From Pseudomonas fluorescens (lineage in GTDB: Bacteria; Pseudomonadota; Gammaproteobacteria; Pseudomonadales; Pseudomonadaceae), in contig NZ_CABVIX010000010.1 of the NCBI RefSeq assembly GCF_902498185.1, forward strand, positions 1-64,000: 64,000 bases of DNA. Reading direction: 5' to 3'. The position numbers and the translations under genes are program-made. The notes below the pieces were generated by a model. That model searched no databases and was not told where the DNA came from. It saw only the letters and a program-made list of their open reading frames with translations. Below, in pieces: positions 52,346 to 59,881 of the stretch. Numbering within the stretch: the stretch's first letter is position 1; the number at the start of each line of letters is the position of its first letter.

Positions 52346-54784
52346 ATGCCCGATCCTGTCGCTGCGAGCCTGCGTCTTGCGCCTGAAGCCCTGACCCGGC
52401 GTTTTTCCGCTGAACAGTTTGCCTTCACCAATACTGACGATCTGGAACCTTTTCGTGGTGTGCTGGGCCAGGAACGCGCTGTCGAGGCCCTGCAATTCGG
52501 CGTGGCCATGCCGCGCCCCGGGTACAACGTGTTTGTCATGGGCGAGCCCGGCACCGGGCGTTTCTCGTTCGTCAAACGCTACCTCAAGGCTGAAGGAAAG
52601 CGTCAGCAGACCCCGGCCGATCGGCTCTACGTCAACAACTTCGATGACCCGCGCGAACCGCGCGCGCTGGAGCTGCCAGCCGGTACCGCAGGCGAATTCT
52701 GCGCCGACATGAACGGCCTGATCGACAACCTGCTGGCGACGTTTCCAGCGGTGTTCGAGCACCCATCCTACCAGCAGAAAAAAAGCGCCATCGACCGCGC
52801 CTTCAACCAGCGCTACGACCGCGCTCTGGACGTGATCGAGCGTGCGTCGCTGGAAAAGGACGTGGCCCTGTACCGCGACAGCAACAATGTCGCCTTCACG
52901 CCGATGAGCGATGGCAAGGCGCTGGACGAGGCCGAGTTCGCGCAGTTGCCCGAAGACGTTCGTGAGCGTTTCCATGACGACATCGCCGCCCTCGAAGAGC
53001 GTCTGAACGAGGAACTCGCCAGTCTGCCCCAGTGGAAGCGTGAGTCGAGCAACCAGCTGCGCCAGCTCAACGAAGAAACCATCACCCTGGCACTGGAGCC
53101 TCTGCTGGCGCCGCTGTCTGAAAAGTATGCCGAGAACGCGGTGGTCTGCGCCTATCTGCAGTCCATGCAGCTGAACCTCCTGCGCACCGTGGTCGAGCAG
53201 TTGGTCGATGACAGCAAGGCCGACGCCGTGGCGCGCAAGCTGCTCGAGGAGCAGTACGCGCCAAGCCTGGTGGTCGGTCACCATGCCAGCGGCGGCGCGC
53301 CGGTGGTGTTCGAGCCGCACCCGACCTACGACAACCTGTTCGGGCGCATCGAATACAGCACTGACCAGGGCGCGCTCTACACTTCGTACCGCCAGTTGCG
53401 CCCGGGCGCCTTGCACAAGGCCAATGGCGGCTTCCTGATCCTCGAAGCCGAGAAGATGCTTGGTGAGCCCTTTGTCTGGGATGCGCTCAAGCGTGCCTTG
53501 CAATCGCGCAAGCTGAAGATGGAGTCGCCGTTGGGCGAGCTGGGCCGCGTTTCGGCCATCACTCTCACTCCGCAGATGATCGCGCTGAACGTCAAGCTGG
53601 TGATCATCGGCTCGCGCCAGCTGTACTACGCGCTGCAGGACCACGATCCGGACTTCCAGGAGATGTTCCGCGTGCTGGTCGACTTCGACGAAGACATCCC
53701 CTTGGTCGATGAGAACCTGGAACAGTTCGCACAGTTGCTCAAGACCCGCACGAGCGAAGAGGGCATGGCGCCGCTCACCGCCGATGCAGTGGCACGGCTG
53801 GCTACCTACAGCGCGCGCCTGGCCGAGCACCAGGGGCGTTTGTCGGCGCGCATCGGTGATCTGTTCCAGCTGGTCAGCGAGGCCGATTTCATCCGCCAGC
53901 TTGCCAGCGACGAGATGACCGACGCGGGCCACATCGAGCGTGCGCTGCGGGCCAAGGCCACGCGCACCGGCCGGGTGTCGGCGCGCATTCTCGATGACAT
54001 GCTCGCCGGGATCATCCTGATCGACACCGAAGGCGCGGCCATTGGCAAGTGCAATGGCCTGACCGTGCTGGAGGTTGGTGACTCGGCCTTCGGTGTGCCG
54101 GCGCGGATCTCCGCGACGGTCTACCCGGGAGGCAGCGGCATCGTCGACATCGAGCGTGAGGTCAACCTGGGCCAGCCGATCCACTCCAAGGGGGTGATGA
54201 TCCTGACCGGTTACCTGGGCAGCCGCTATGCCCAGGAATTCCCGCTGGCCATTTCGGCAAGCATCGCCCTGGAACAGTCCTATGGTTACGTCGACGGCGA
54301 CAGCGCCTCGCTGGGCGAGGTCTGCACGCTGATCTCGGCGCTCTCCAAGACCCCGCTCAAGCAGTGCTTCGCCATCACTGGGTCGATCAACCAGTTTGGC
54401 GAGGTCCAGGCCGTCGGTGGCGTCAACGAGAAGATCGAGGGCTTCTTCCGGCTCTGCGAGGCTCGCGGTTTGACGGGCGACCAGGGGGTGATCATTCCGC
54501 GCCCGAACGTGGCGACACTGATGCTCGATGAGCGCGTCTTGCAGGCGGTGGAAGCGGGCATGTTCCATGTCTATGCAGTCAGTCAGGCCGACGAGGCGCT
54601 GAGCTTGCTGGTCGGCGAGCCAGCCGGGGCGCCAGATGCGGAAGGTCAATTCCCCGAAGGCAGTGTCAACGCCCGGGTGGTAGAGCGGCTGAGCTTCATC
54701 GCCGAGATGGTCAGCGAAGAGGACATCAAGGAGGCTGAGAAGGATCGGCTTGAAGAAGCGCTGGCCCAGGCAAAACCTGCATAA
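52346..54784 (+). CDS. Lon-like ATP-dependent protease (AAA_32/Lon_C family)
   Basis: An 812-residue protein of the Lon-related family seen in YcbZ-like proteases. An AAA+ region starts with the P-loop GEPGTGRFS near residue 70, where Arg replaces the canonical Lys. A helical insertion occupies about 150-300. The C-terminal Lon protease domain has the Ser653-Lys696 dyad (DGDSAS and GGVNEK), 43 residues apart exactly as in E. coli Lon. It should be a cytosolic serine protease. The target is unknown. It is followed by a strong terminator. Confidence 0.9.
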   Translation: MPDPVAASLRLAPEALTRRFSAEQFAFTNTDDLEPFRGVLGQERAVEALQFGVAMPRPGYNVFVMGEPGTGRFSFVKRYLKAEGKRQQTPADRLYVNNFDDPREPRALELPAGTAGEFCADMNGLIDNLLATFPAVFEHPSYQQKKSAIDRAFNQRYDRALDVIERASLEKDVALYRDSNNVAFTPMSDGKALDEAEFAQLPEDVRERFHDDIAALEERLNEELASLPQWKRESSNQLRQLNEETITLALEPLLAPLSEKYAENAVVCAYLQSMQLNLLRTVVEQLVDDSKADAVARKLLEEQYAPSLVVGHHASGGAPVVFEPHPTYDNLFGRIEYSTDQGALYTSYRQLRPGALHKANGGFLILEAEKMLGEPFVWDALKRALQSRKLKMESPLGELGRVSAITLTPQMIALNVKLVIIGSRQLYYALQDHDPDFQEMFRVLVDFDEDIPLVDENLEQFAQLLKTRTSEEGMAPLTADAVARLATYSARLAEHQGRLSARIGDLFQLVSEADFIRQLASDEMTDAGHIERALRAKATRTGRVSARILDDMLAGIILIDTEGAAIGKCNGLTVLEVGDSAFGVPARISATVYPGGSGIVDIEREVNLGQPIHSKGVMILTGYLGSRYAQEFPLAISASIALEQSYGYVDGDSASLGEVCTLISALSKTPLKQCFAITGSINQFGEVQAVGGVNEKIEGFFRLCEARGLTGDQGVIIPRPNVATLMLDERVLQAVEAGMFHVYAVSQADEALSLLVGEPAGAPDAEGQFPEGSVNARVVERLSFIAEMVSEEDIKEAEKDRLEEALAQAKPA

Positions 54785-54790
54785 GTCAAG

Positions 54791-54834
54791 AAACCGGCGC
54801 AGCGGCACTTCGCTACCGTTCGGCGCCGGTTTTC
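54791..54834 (+). terminator. Terminator after the Lon-like protease gene
   Basis: ACCGGCGC at 54793-54800 pairs with GCGCCGGT at 54823-54830, with a smaller internal hairpin and a TTTCT tail. It starts 7 bases after the stop. Confidence 0.85.
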
Positions 54835-54944
54835 TATCTTATCGTGGGGTAATCTATGCTGGAAGGCATGGAGAGCAAACAGGTTCAGGATGGAGACAGC
54901 CCGCCAATGGCGGGCTGAACAGAGCCTCATCGAGGGCCGTCGCC

Positions 54945-55286
54945 ATGCCACGCAGCCTCAGCCTTACCCGCCAATGCCTGGGTCTGGTGACCCGTATCGA
55001 ATGCAGCATCCGTCCCCTGGCCGGAGACAATGGCATGTGGACCTTGCTGTTCGCCGCCGGAATGGCTGGCGAGCAGCCGTCCGCCATCAAGGCTCAGGGT
55101 CCGTTCCATGGGCCGCTTGTAGCCGAATCCGTGCTCAACGCCATTGTCGACAGTCTGACCCTGCATGGCTACCAGGTGGCCAGTGACCCTCAGATCTGGT
55201 GTCTCCACCTGCAAGCTCAGTTGCGCAAGATCAATGGCGAGCGGGTGCATAACCTGGGCGATTACCAGTTTCATCCGGAAACCTGA
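54945..55286 (+). CDS. Conserved hypothetical protein (113 residues)
   Basis: A 113-residue soluble protein (MPRSLSLTRQCLGLVTRIECSIRPLAGDNGMW...). No signal peptide, membrane helix or known motif is seen. The second half (VAESVLNAIVDSLTLHGYQVASDPQIWCLHLQAQLRKINGE) looks alpha/beta. It lies between the Lon-like protease and yqhA and is framed by terminators on both sides, so it is a single-gene unit. The ATG at 54945 is chosen over long upstream extensions that would cross the terminator. Function unknown. Confidence 0.75.
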   Translation: MPRSLSLTRQCLGLVTRIECSIRPLAGDNGMWTLLFAAGMAGEQPSAIKAQGPFHGPLVAESVLNAIVDSLTLHGYQVASDPQIWCLHLQAQLRKINGERVHNLGDYQFHPET

Positions 55287-55299
55287 AAACCCTGGACTT

Positions 55300-55327
55300 G
55301 CCTGCGTCGCCTTGTCGCAGGCTTTTA
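55300..55327 (+). terminator. Intrinsic terminator after the 113-residue protein gene
   Basis: GCCTGCG at 55300-55306 pairs with CGCAGGC at 55316-55322, followed by TTTTAT. It starts 14 bases past the stop. Confidence 0.85.
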
Positions 55328-55391
55328 TCTGACATGGCAGGCTGGCTATACTCGTGCTCGCTTTTTCGCCATCAGATGAGTCTTCTATCCC

Positions 55392-55880
55392 ATGGAACGT
55401 GTTCTCGAAAACGCGATGTATGCCTCCCGCTGGCTGCTCGCTCCCATCTATTTCGGTTTGTCCCTGGGCCTGCTCGCGCTGGCGCTGAAATTCTTCCAGG
55501 AAATCGTCCACGTCCTGCCCAACGTCTTCGCTCTGAGTGAGGCGGACCTGGTCCTGGTGATTCTTTCGCTGATCGACATGTCCCTGGTCGGCGGCCTGCT
55601 GGTGATGGTGATGTTTTCGGGCTACGAGAACTTCGTCTCGCAGCTCGACATCGATGACAGCAAGGAAAAACTCAACTGGCTGGGCAAGATGGACTCCTCA
55701 TCGCTGAAGATGAAGGTGGCGGCATCCATCGTGGCGATTTCCTCGATCCATTTGCTGCGGGTGTTCATGGACGCGCAGAACATTTCGACCGAGTACCTGA
55801 TGTGGTACGTCATCATCCACATGACCTTCGTTGTCTCAGCGTTTGCCATGGGTTACCTGGACAAGCTCACCAAGCACTGA
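55392..55880 (+). CDS. yqhA: UPF0114 / YqhA family membrane protein
   Basis: A 162-residue inner-membrane protein with about three to four hydrophobic helices (near residues 15-35, 55-77, 105-122 and 133-155). The N-terminal MERVLENAMYASRWLLAPIYFGLSLGLLALALKFF and the SLIDMSLVGGLLVMVMFSGYENFVS segment are diagnostic of the TIGR00645/YqhA family. Its function is unknown. Single-gene unit between two terminators. Confidence 0.93.
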   Translation: MERVLENAMYASRWLLAPIYFGLSLGLLALALKFFQEIVHVLPNVFALSEADLVLVILSLIDMSLVGGLLVMVMFSGYENFVSQLDIDDSKEKLNWLGKMDSSSLKMKVAASIVAISSIHLLRVFMDAQNISTEYLMWYVIIHMTFVVSAFAMGYLDKLTKH

Positions 55881-55907
55881 CCGTCCTGCGTTTGCGGGCC
55901 AATGCCG

Positions 55908-55946
55908 CCGCCCGTCCGTTGCCAAACGGACGGGCGGTTGCGTTTT
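55908..55946 (+). terminator. Strong terminator after yqhA
   Basis: CCGCCCGTCCGTT at 55908-55920 pairs perfectly with AACGGACGGGCGG at 55925-55937 over a GCCA loop, followed by TTGCGTTTT. Confidence 0.85.
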
Positions 55947-56016
55947 CGTCTTGTGCTTTTGCCGGGACCGTACGAAAAATAGGCACTCACGCGTGGTTCC
56001 ATCGCGAGGTGCTCAC

Positions 56017-56322
56017 ATGAACCTGCATGAACTCAATGGGGAGGCCAGGGCGGGCCGTGTGGAAGAGCTCAACCTTATCGCCATCGAAGGTGGTGACTAT
56101 CTGCTTGAAGCCCGTATCCATGGGCGTCCCCATCCTCTTGCCGACGCGCGCGGGCAACGACTGCGGGTACATTCGGTCGAGGATGCGCGGTTGCTGCTGC
56201 AAGCCGTGCCGCTGGTATCGATGAACCTGGTGCACTGGTCCGTCCAGGATGAGATGTGCGGCATGGGCGTGCACCCCGCGGAAGACCTCAGAGTACCGAT
56301 TTCCCGGCGTTCCGCCTGGTAG
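56017..56322 (+). CDS. DUF6482-like small conserved protein
   Basis: A 101-residue soluble protein (MNLHELNGEARAGRVEELNLIAIEGGDYLLEARI...) with the pattern LEAR.HGRPHPLADARGQRLRVHSVEDARLLL. It resembles the DUF6482 family of Pseudomonas, whose function is unknown. GAGG lies about 8 bases upstream of the ATG. It is followed by fklB after 85 bases. Confidence 0.78.
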   Translation: MNLHELNGEARAGRVEELNLIAIEGGDYLLEARIHGRPHPLADARGQRLRVHSVEDARLLLQAVPLVSMNLVHWSVQDEMCGMGVHPAEDLRVPISRRSAW

Positions 56323-56407
56323 CTGAAGGCTGCGCCGCAGTGTGCTAGGCTGCTCGCCCTTTTCATGAAGGGCGCAGCTGTCGTGCGCCCTGCAGCGGAG
56401 CAAGCAA

Positions 56408-57025
56408 ATGTCCGAATTGAACCTGTCTACCGACGAAACCCGCGTCAGCTACGGCATTGGCCGTCAACTGGGCGGCCAGCTGCGTGACAACCCGCCACCG
56501 GGCGTGAGCCTGGACGCGATCCTGGCCGGCCTGACCGATGCCTTCAACGGCGAGCAGAGCCGCGTCAGCGAAGCCGAGCTGTCGGCCAGCTTCCAGGTGA
56601 TCCGCGACATCATGCAGCGCGAAGCAGCCGTCAAGGCTGAAGCTGCTGCTGGCGAAGGCAAGGCATTTCTGGCTGAAAACGCCAAGCGTGACGGCATCAC
56701 CACTCTGGCTTCGGGCCTGCAATTCGAAGTGCTGACCGCAGGCGAGGGCGCCAAGCCATCGCGTGACGACAGCGTGCGTACCCACTACCACGGCACCCTG
56801 ATCGACGGCACCGTGTTCGACAGCTCGTACGAGCGTGGCCAGCCGGCTGAATTCCCGGTCGGTGGCGTCATCGCGGGCTGGACCGAAGCGCTGCAACTGA
56901 TGCAAGCCGGTAGCAAATGGCGCCTGTACGTGCCAAGCGAACTGGCCTACGGCGCCCAAGGCGTTGGCAGCATCCCGCCGCACAGCGTGCTGGTGTTCGA
57001 TGTAGAGCTGCTGGACGTTCTCTGA
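56408..57025 (+). CDS. fklB: FKBP-type peptidyl-prolyl isomerase
   Basis: A 205-residue FKBP22/FklB-type protein. The N-terminal dimerisation domain (about 1-95, SYGIGRQLGGQL) is followed by an FKBP domain (about 100-205) with active-site residues in VRTHYHGTLIDGTVFDSS and YGAQGVGSIPPHSVLVFDVELL. It has no signal peptide, so it is cytoplasmic. It catalyses cis-trans proline isomerisation in protein folding. It converges with the small Fur-box gene. Confidence 0.95.
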   Translation: MSELNLSTDETRVSYGIGRQLGGQLRDNPPPGVSLDAILAGLTDAFNGEQSRVSEAELSASFQVIRDIMQREAAVKAEAAAGEGKAFLAENAKRDGITTLASGLQFEVLTAGEGAKPSRDDSVRTHYHGTLIDGTVFDSSYERGQPAEFPVGGVIAGWTEALQLMQAGSKWRLYVPSELAYGAQGVGSIPPHSVLVFDVELLDVL

Positions 57026-57034
57026 CGTTGGCAA

Positions 57035-57075
57035 CTGGGGCTGCTGCGCAACCTGTCGCGGCACAGCGGCCCCAG
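57035..57075. terminator. Convergent REP-like hairpin after fklB
   Basis: CTGGGGC at 57035-57041 pairs with GCCCCAG at 57069-57075; an inner stem TGCTGCG/CGCGGCA adds stability. It lies between convergent genes. The GGGGCTGCTGCGCA and CGCGGCACA parts recall repeated extragenic elements of the P. putida group. Confidence 0.6.
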
Positions 57076-57086
57076 CATCCACCCAG

Positions 57087-57332
57087 TCAATGCAATTGCC
57101 CTGTCGCCGGCCTCAATGCTCGCGCATAGCAGAATAGAAACAGGTTACGCACCAGCTCCTTCAGCACAATCGGTTCACACGAATTCAGCCCATTGAGGTC
57201 CAGGTCTCCCTGGTCACGCAGCTCATCGAGCGCGTCATCCTCGATCACCGCACACACCTCGCCGGTTTCCCGGTGCAGGATGCGCAAGTAGGGCTGGGGG
57301 CGGTCAAGCCAGGCGTCTATCAGATAAGTCAT
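57087..57332 (-). CDS. Small PA4570-like protein, probably Fur-regulated
   Basis: An 81-residue protein (MTYLIDAWLDRPQPYLRILHRETGEVCAVIEDDALDEL...) resembling P. aeruginosa PA4570, which also lies near ispB and an FKBP gene. The C-terminal half contains an amphipathic helix (KELVRNLFLFCYARAL). Function unknown. The ATG at 57332 follows AAGGAGAATAGCC. A Fur box lies 30-48 bases upstream of the start, so iron starvation should induce it. Confidence 0.82.
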   Translation of the reverse strand: MTYLIDAWLDRPQPYLRILHRETGEVCAVIEDDALDELRDQGDLDLNGLNSCEPIVLKELVRNLFLFCYARALRPATGQLH

Positions 57333-57361
57333 GGCTATTCTCCTTGGATTCGATTTCCAAT

Positions 57362-57380
57362 GAGAATAATTCTTATTATC
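57362..57380 (-). promoter_or_regulatory. Fur box upstream of the PA4570-like gene
   Basis: On the minus strand GATAATAAGAATTATTCTC matches the 19-bp Fur consensus GATAATGATAATCATTATC at 15 of 19 positions. It lies in the promoter of the small gene starting at 57332. Confidence 0.8.
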
Positions 57381-57433
57381 AAAATAGCAAGTGCCTATTG
57401 CCGGATTTCTGCGCCAGCCCTTATGGGGAGGGA

Positions 57434-57775
57434 TCAGACCTTGCGAACGAATTCCGATTTCAGCTTCATCGCGCCGATCCCGTCGATCTTGCAGTCGATG
57501 TCGTGGTCCCCTTCGCACAGGCGGATGTTCTTGACCTTGGTGCCGACCTTGACGACCAGGGACGAGCCCTTGACCTTCAGGTCCTTGATGACGGTCACGG
57601 TGTCGCCATCCTGCAAGACATTGCCCACCGAGTCCTTCTTCGCCACGTCATCGCTGGCCGCTTCGGCTTCGCCGCTGGCCGACCACTCATGGGCGCACTC
57701 CGGGCAGACCAGCTGGGTGCCATCTTCGTAGGTGTATTCGGAATTGCATTTGGGGCAGGGAGGCAAAGTGCTCAC
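57434..57775 (-). CDS. yjdM: PhnA/YjdM family zinc-ribbon protein
   Basis: A 113-residue protein with an N-terminal zinc ribbon (CPKCNSEYTYED...CPECAHEW) and a C-terminal SH3-like PhnA domain (VGNVLQDGDTVTVIKDLKVKGSS...). It is the short PhnA/YjdM family, whose old link to phosphonoacetate hydrolysis is not secure. The start is GTG at 57775, preceded by GAGGAA at 5 bases; Cys6 would be lost by later starts. Confidence 0.93.
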   Translation of the reverse strand: MSTLPPCPKCNSEYTYEDGTQLVCPECAHEWSASGEAEAASDDVAKKDSVGNVLQDGDTVTVIKDLKVKGSSLVVKVGTKVKNIRLCEGDHDIDCKIDGIGAMKLKSEFVRKV

Positions 57776-57845
57776 TAGGGTTCCTCAAGACAGGCAAGAA
57801 ATAAGACCCACATTGTATAGGGTTTTGCCGGTCAATTGGAAAGCA

Positions 57846-57865
57846 GGCCCATCCAGGGATGGGCC
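57846..57865 (-). terminator. Hairpin after ispB
   Basis: GGCCCATC at 57846-57853 pairs with GATGGGCC at 57858-57865 over a CAGG loop, 8 bases beyond the ispB stop. On the minus strand it is followed by a short TTT stretch. Confidence 0.65.
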
Positions 57866-57872
57866 GGAAGGA

Positions 57873-58841
57873 TCAGTGCGTACGGGCGACGGCGAACTCG
57901 CTGAGTTCGACCAGGGCATCGCGGTACTCGCTGGCGGGCAGGGCTTCCAGGCAGGCGATGGCGCGGGCCGCATAGTCGCGGGCCAGGCGGGCGGTGTAGT
58001 CCAGGGCGCCCGAAGAGTCGACGGCGGCGCGGATGCTCTCGAGATCTTCGATGCCGCCTTTCTGGATGGCGCGGCGCACCAGGGCGGCCTGCTCGGCGGT
58101 GCCTTCGCGCATGGTGTAGATCAGCGGCAGGGTGGGCTTGCCCTCGGCCAGGTCGTCACCGACATTCTTGCCCAGGGTTTCGGCGTCGCCCTTGTAGTCG
58201 AGCAGGTCGTCGACCAGCTGGAACGCCACGCCCAGGTGGTCGCCGAAGGTACGCAGGGCTTCGCGCTGGGCATCGCTGGCCTCGGCCAGGGCCGCTGCGC
58301 TGTGGGTCGAGGCTTCGAACAGCATCGCGGTCTTGCCGCGGATGACATCCATGTAGACGTCCTCGGTGGTACTGGCGTCGCGCACCTTGGACAGCTGCAG
58401 CACTTCGCCTTCGGCGATCACGCGGGTGGCCCGCGACAGAATCTGCATGACTGGCATGGACCCCAGCTCGACCATCATCTCGAACGAGCGCGAGTACAGG
58501 AAGTCGCCAACCAGTACGCTCGGGGCATTGCCCCACATGGCGTTGGCGGTGGAGCGGCCGCGGCGCATGCCCGACATGTCGACCACGTCGTCGTGCAGCA
58601 AGGTGGCGGTGTGCAGGAACTCGATGGTTGCGGCCAGCAGACGCAGGTCGTCGCCTTCGCGGCCCAGTGCCTTGCCGCACAGCAGCACCAGCAACGGGCG
58701 CAGGCGTTTGCCGCCAGCCGAAGTGATGTAGTCGCCGATCTTCGATACCAGCGGCACGCGCGAGGTCAGCTGCTTCTTGATGATCTCGTCGACGGCGCTG
58801 AAATCTTCAGCTACCGCGCGGTAGAAAGCTTGGGGTTGCAT
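57873..58841 (-). CDS. ispB: Octaprenyl/nonaprenyl diphosphate synthase
   Basis: A 322-residue trans-polyprenyl synthase that makes the ubiquinone side chain. The first Asp-rich motif HDDVVD is near residue 84 and the second, VDDLLDYKGD, near 211; both bind the Mg-diphosphates. GGKRLRP lies near residue 47. An ATG four codons earlier (58853) is open, but GGAG stands at the right spacing only before 58841. It is divergent from rplU, the conserved order in gammaproteobacteria. Confidence 0.95.
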   Translation of the reverse strand: MQPQAFYRAVAEDFSAVDEIIKKQLTSRVPLVSKIGDYITSAGGKRLRPLLVLLCGKALGREGDDLRLLAATIEFLHTATLLHDDVVDMSGMRRGRSTANAMWGNAPSVLVGDFLYSRSFEMMVELGSMPVMQILSRATRVIAEGEVLQLSKVRDASTTEDVYMDVIRGKTAMLFEASTHSAAALAEASDAQREALRTFGDHLGVAFQLVDDLLDYKGDAETLGKNVGDDLAEGKPTLPLIYTMREGTAEQAALVRRAIQKGGIEDLESIRAAVDSSGALDYTARLARDYAARAIACLEALPASEYRDALVELSEFAVARTH

Positions 58842-58926
58842 CGGCTGCTCCATTGGGGTTGCGCGGCATGCTAGGTCGCAGGTCCCGGTGTGTCAAGGCA
58901 CGGTGCCTGGCCTGTGGGTGCGGCAC

Positions 58927-58955
58927 TTGCAAGGGATTGGCGGCTTGCGTACAAT
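58927..58955 (+). promoter_or_regulatory. Sigma-70 promoter of rplU-rpmA
   Basis: TTGCAA at 58927-58932 and TACAAT at 58950-58955 are separated by exactly 17 bases. This predicts a transcript start near 58962 and a leader of about 125 bases before rplU. The leader ends with a small CTCTT/AAGAG hairpin at 59041-59056. Confidence 0.75.
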
Positions 58956-59087
58956 CGCGCACCCTGAACTTCCCTGGGCATCACCTGCCTTACGCAATGC
59001 ACCGGGCCGTTCCAGCCCCATGCAGCCATGCCAGCCAATACTCTTCCTATAAAGAGCTGGGTGAGCAGGATTAACGGAGATATACCC

Positions 59088-59399
59088 ATGTACGCAGTAA
59101 TTGTTACCGGTGGCAAGCAGTACAAAGTCGCCGAAGGTGAATACCTGAAGATCGAAAAACTGGAAATCGCCACTGGCGAATCCGTGACTTTCGATCGCGT
59201 TCTGCTGGTCGCCAATGGTGACGACGTGAACATCGGCGCTCCTGTCGTTGCTGGCGCCACGGTTGTCGCTGAAGTCGTGTCGCAAGGCCGTCACGATAAA
59301 GTGCGCATCATCAAGTTCCGTCGCCGTAAGCACCACATGAAGCGTATGGGCCACCGCCAGTGGTTCACCGAGATCAAAATCACCGGTATTCAGGCTTAA
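59088..59399 (+). CDS. rplU: 50S ribosomal protein L21
   Basis: A 103-residue bL21, exactly the standard length. It begins MYAVIVTGGKQYKVAEGEYLKIEKLE and contains KFRRRKHHMKRMGHRQWFTEIKITGI, the rRNA-binding C-terminal motif. It is the first gene of rplU-rpmA and starts after an ACGGAGATATACCC ribosome site. Confidence 0.98.
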   Translation: MYAVIVTGGKQYKVAEGEYLKIEKLEIATGESVTFDRVLLVANGDDVNIGAPVVAGATVVAEVVSQGRHDKVRIIKFRRRKHHMKRMGHRQWFTEIKITGIQA

Positions 59400-59433
59400 T
59401 TGCCTTAATCCCCAATCTTTGGAGAATTGAACC

Positions 59434-59691
59434 ATGGCACATAAAAAAGCTGGTGGTAGTACCCGTAACGGTCGCGACTCAGAATCGAAACGCCTTGGCG
59501 TGAAGATGTATGGCGGCCAGGTCATCAAGGCCGGCAACATCATCGTGCGTCAGCGCGGCACCCAGTTCCACGCTGGCTACGGCGTTGGCATGGGCAAGGA
59601 TCACACCCTCTTCGCGAAAATCGAAGGCGTGATCAAGTTCGAGAAGAAAGGCGAGTTCAACCGCCGTTATGTAAGCGTCGTCGCGGGCTAA
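59434..59691 (+). CDS. rpmA: 50S ribosomal protein L27
   Basis: An 85-residue bL27. The N-terminus MAHKKAGGSTRNGRDSESKRLGVK is diagnostic and reaches toward the peptidyl-transferase centre. There is no N-terminal cleavage extension of the Firmicutes type. It lies 34 bases after rplU and ends before a strong terminator. Confidence 0.98.
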   Translation: MAHKKAGGSTRNGRDSESKRLGVKMYGGQVIKAGNIIVRQRGTQFHAGYGVGMGKDHTLFAKIEGVIKFEKKGEFNRRYVSVVAG

Positions 59692-59708
59692 TCGCGCTGT
59701 CGCTGCAG

Positions 59709-59736
59709 AAGCCCCGTCATGCGACGGGGCTTTTTC
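59709..59736 (+). terminator. Intrinsic terminator of rplU-rpmA
   Basis: AAGCCCCGTC and GACGGGGCTT form a 10-bp stem over an ATGC loop, followed by a T run. It starts 17 bases after the rpmA stop and separates the ribosomal genes from obg. Confidence 0.93.
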
Positions 59737-59881
59737 GTTTGTGGTGAGTCTCTTGCAAAGCTGTTTGTCTGGGCTGCCGGCGCTGGATCCATGGTCGACC
59801 GGGGGCCGCCGCGCTCATTTTTGCAAGAGCCTTATGTCTTTGTGTCATTGAGCTCGTCACCCGACGAGAGGCGGTTTTTTT

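Noticed and set aside
52124..54808. 894-codon open frame antisense to the Lon-like protease
   Set aside because: Shadow composition with no start context. The sense gene has an intact catalytic dyad.
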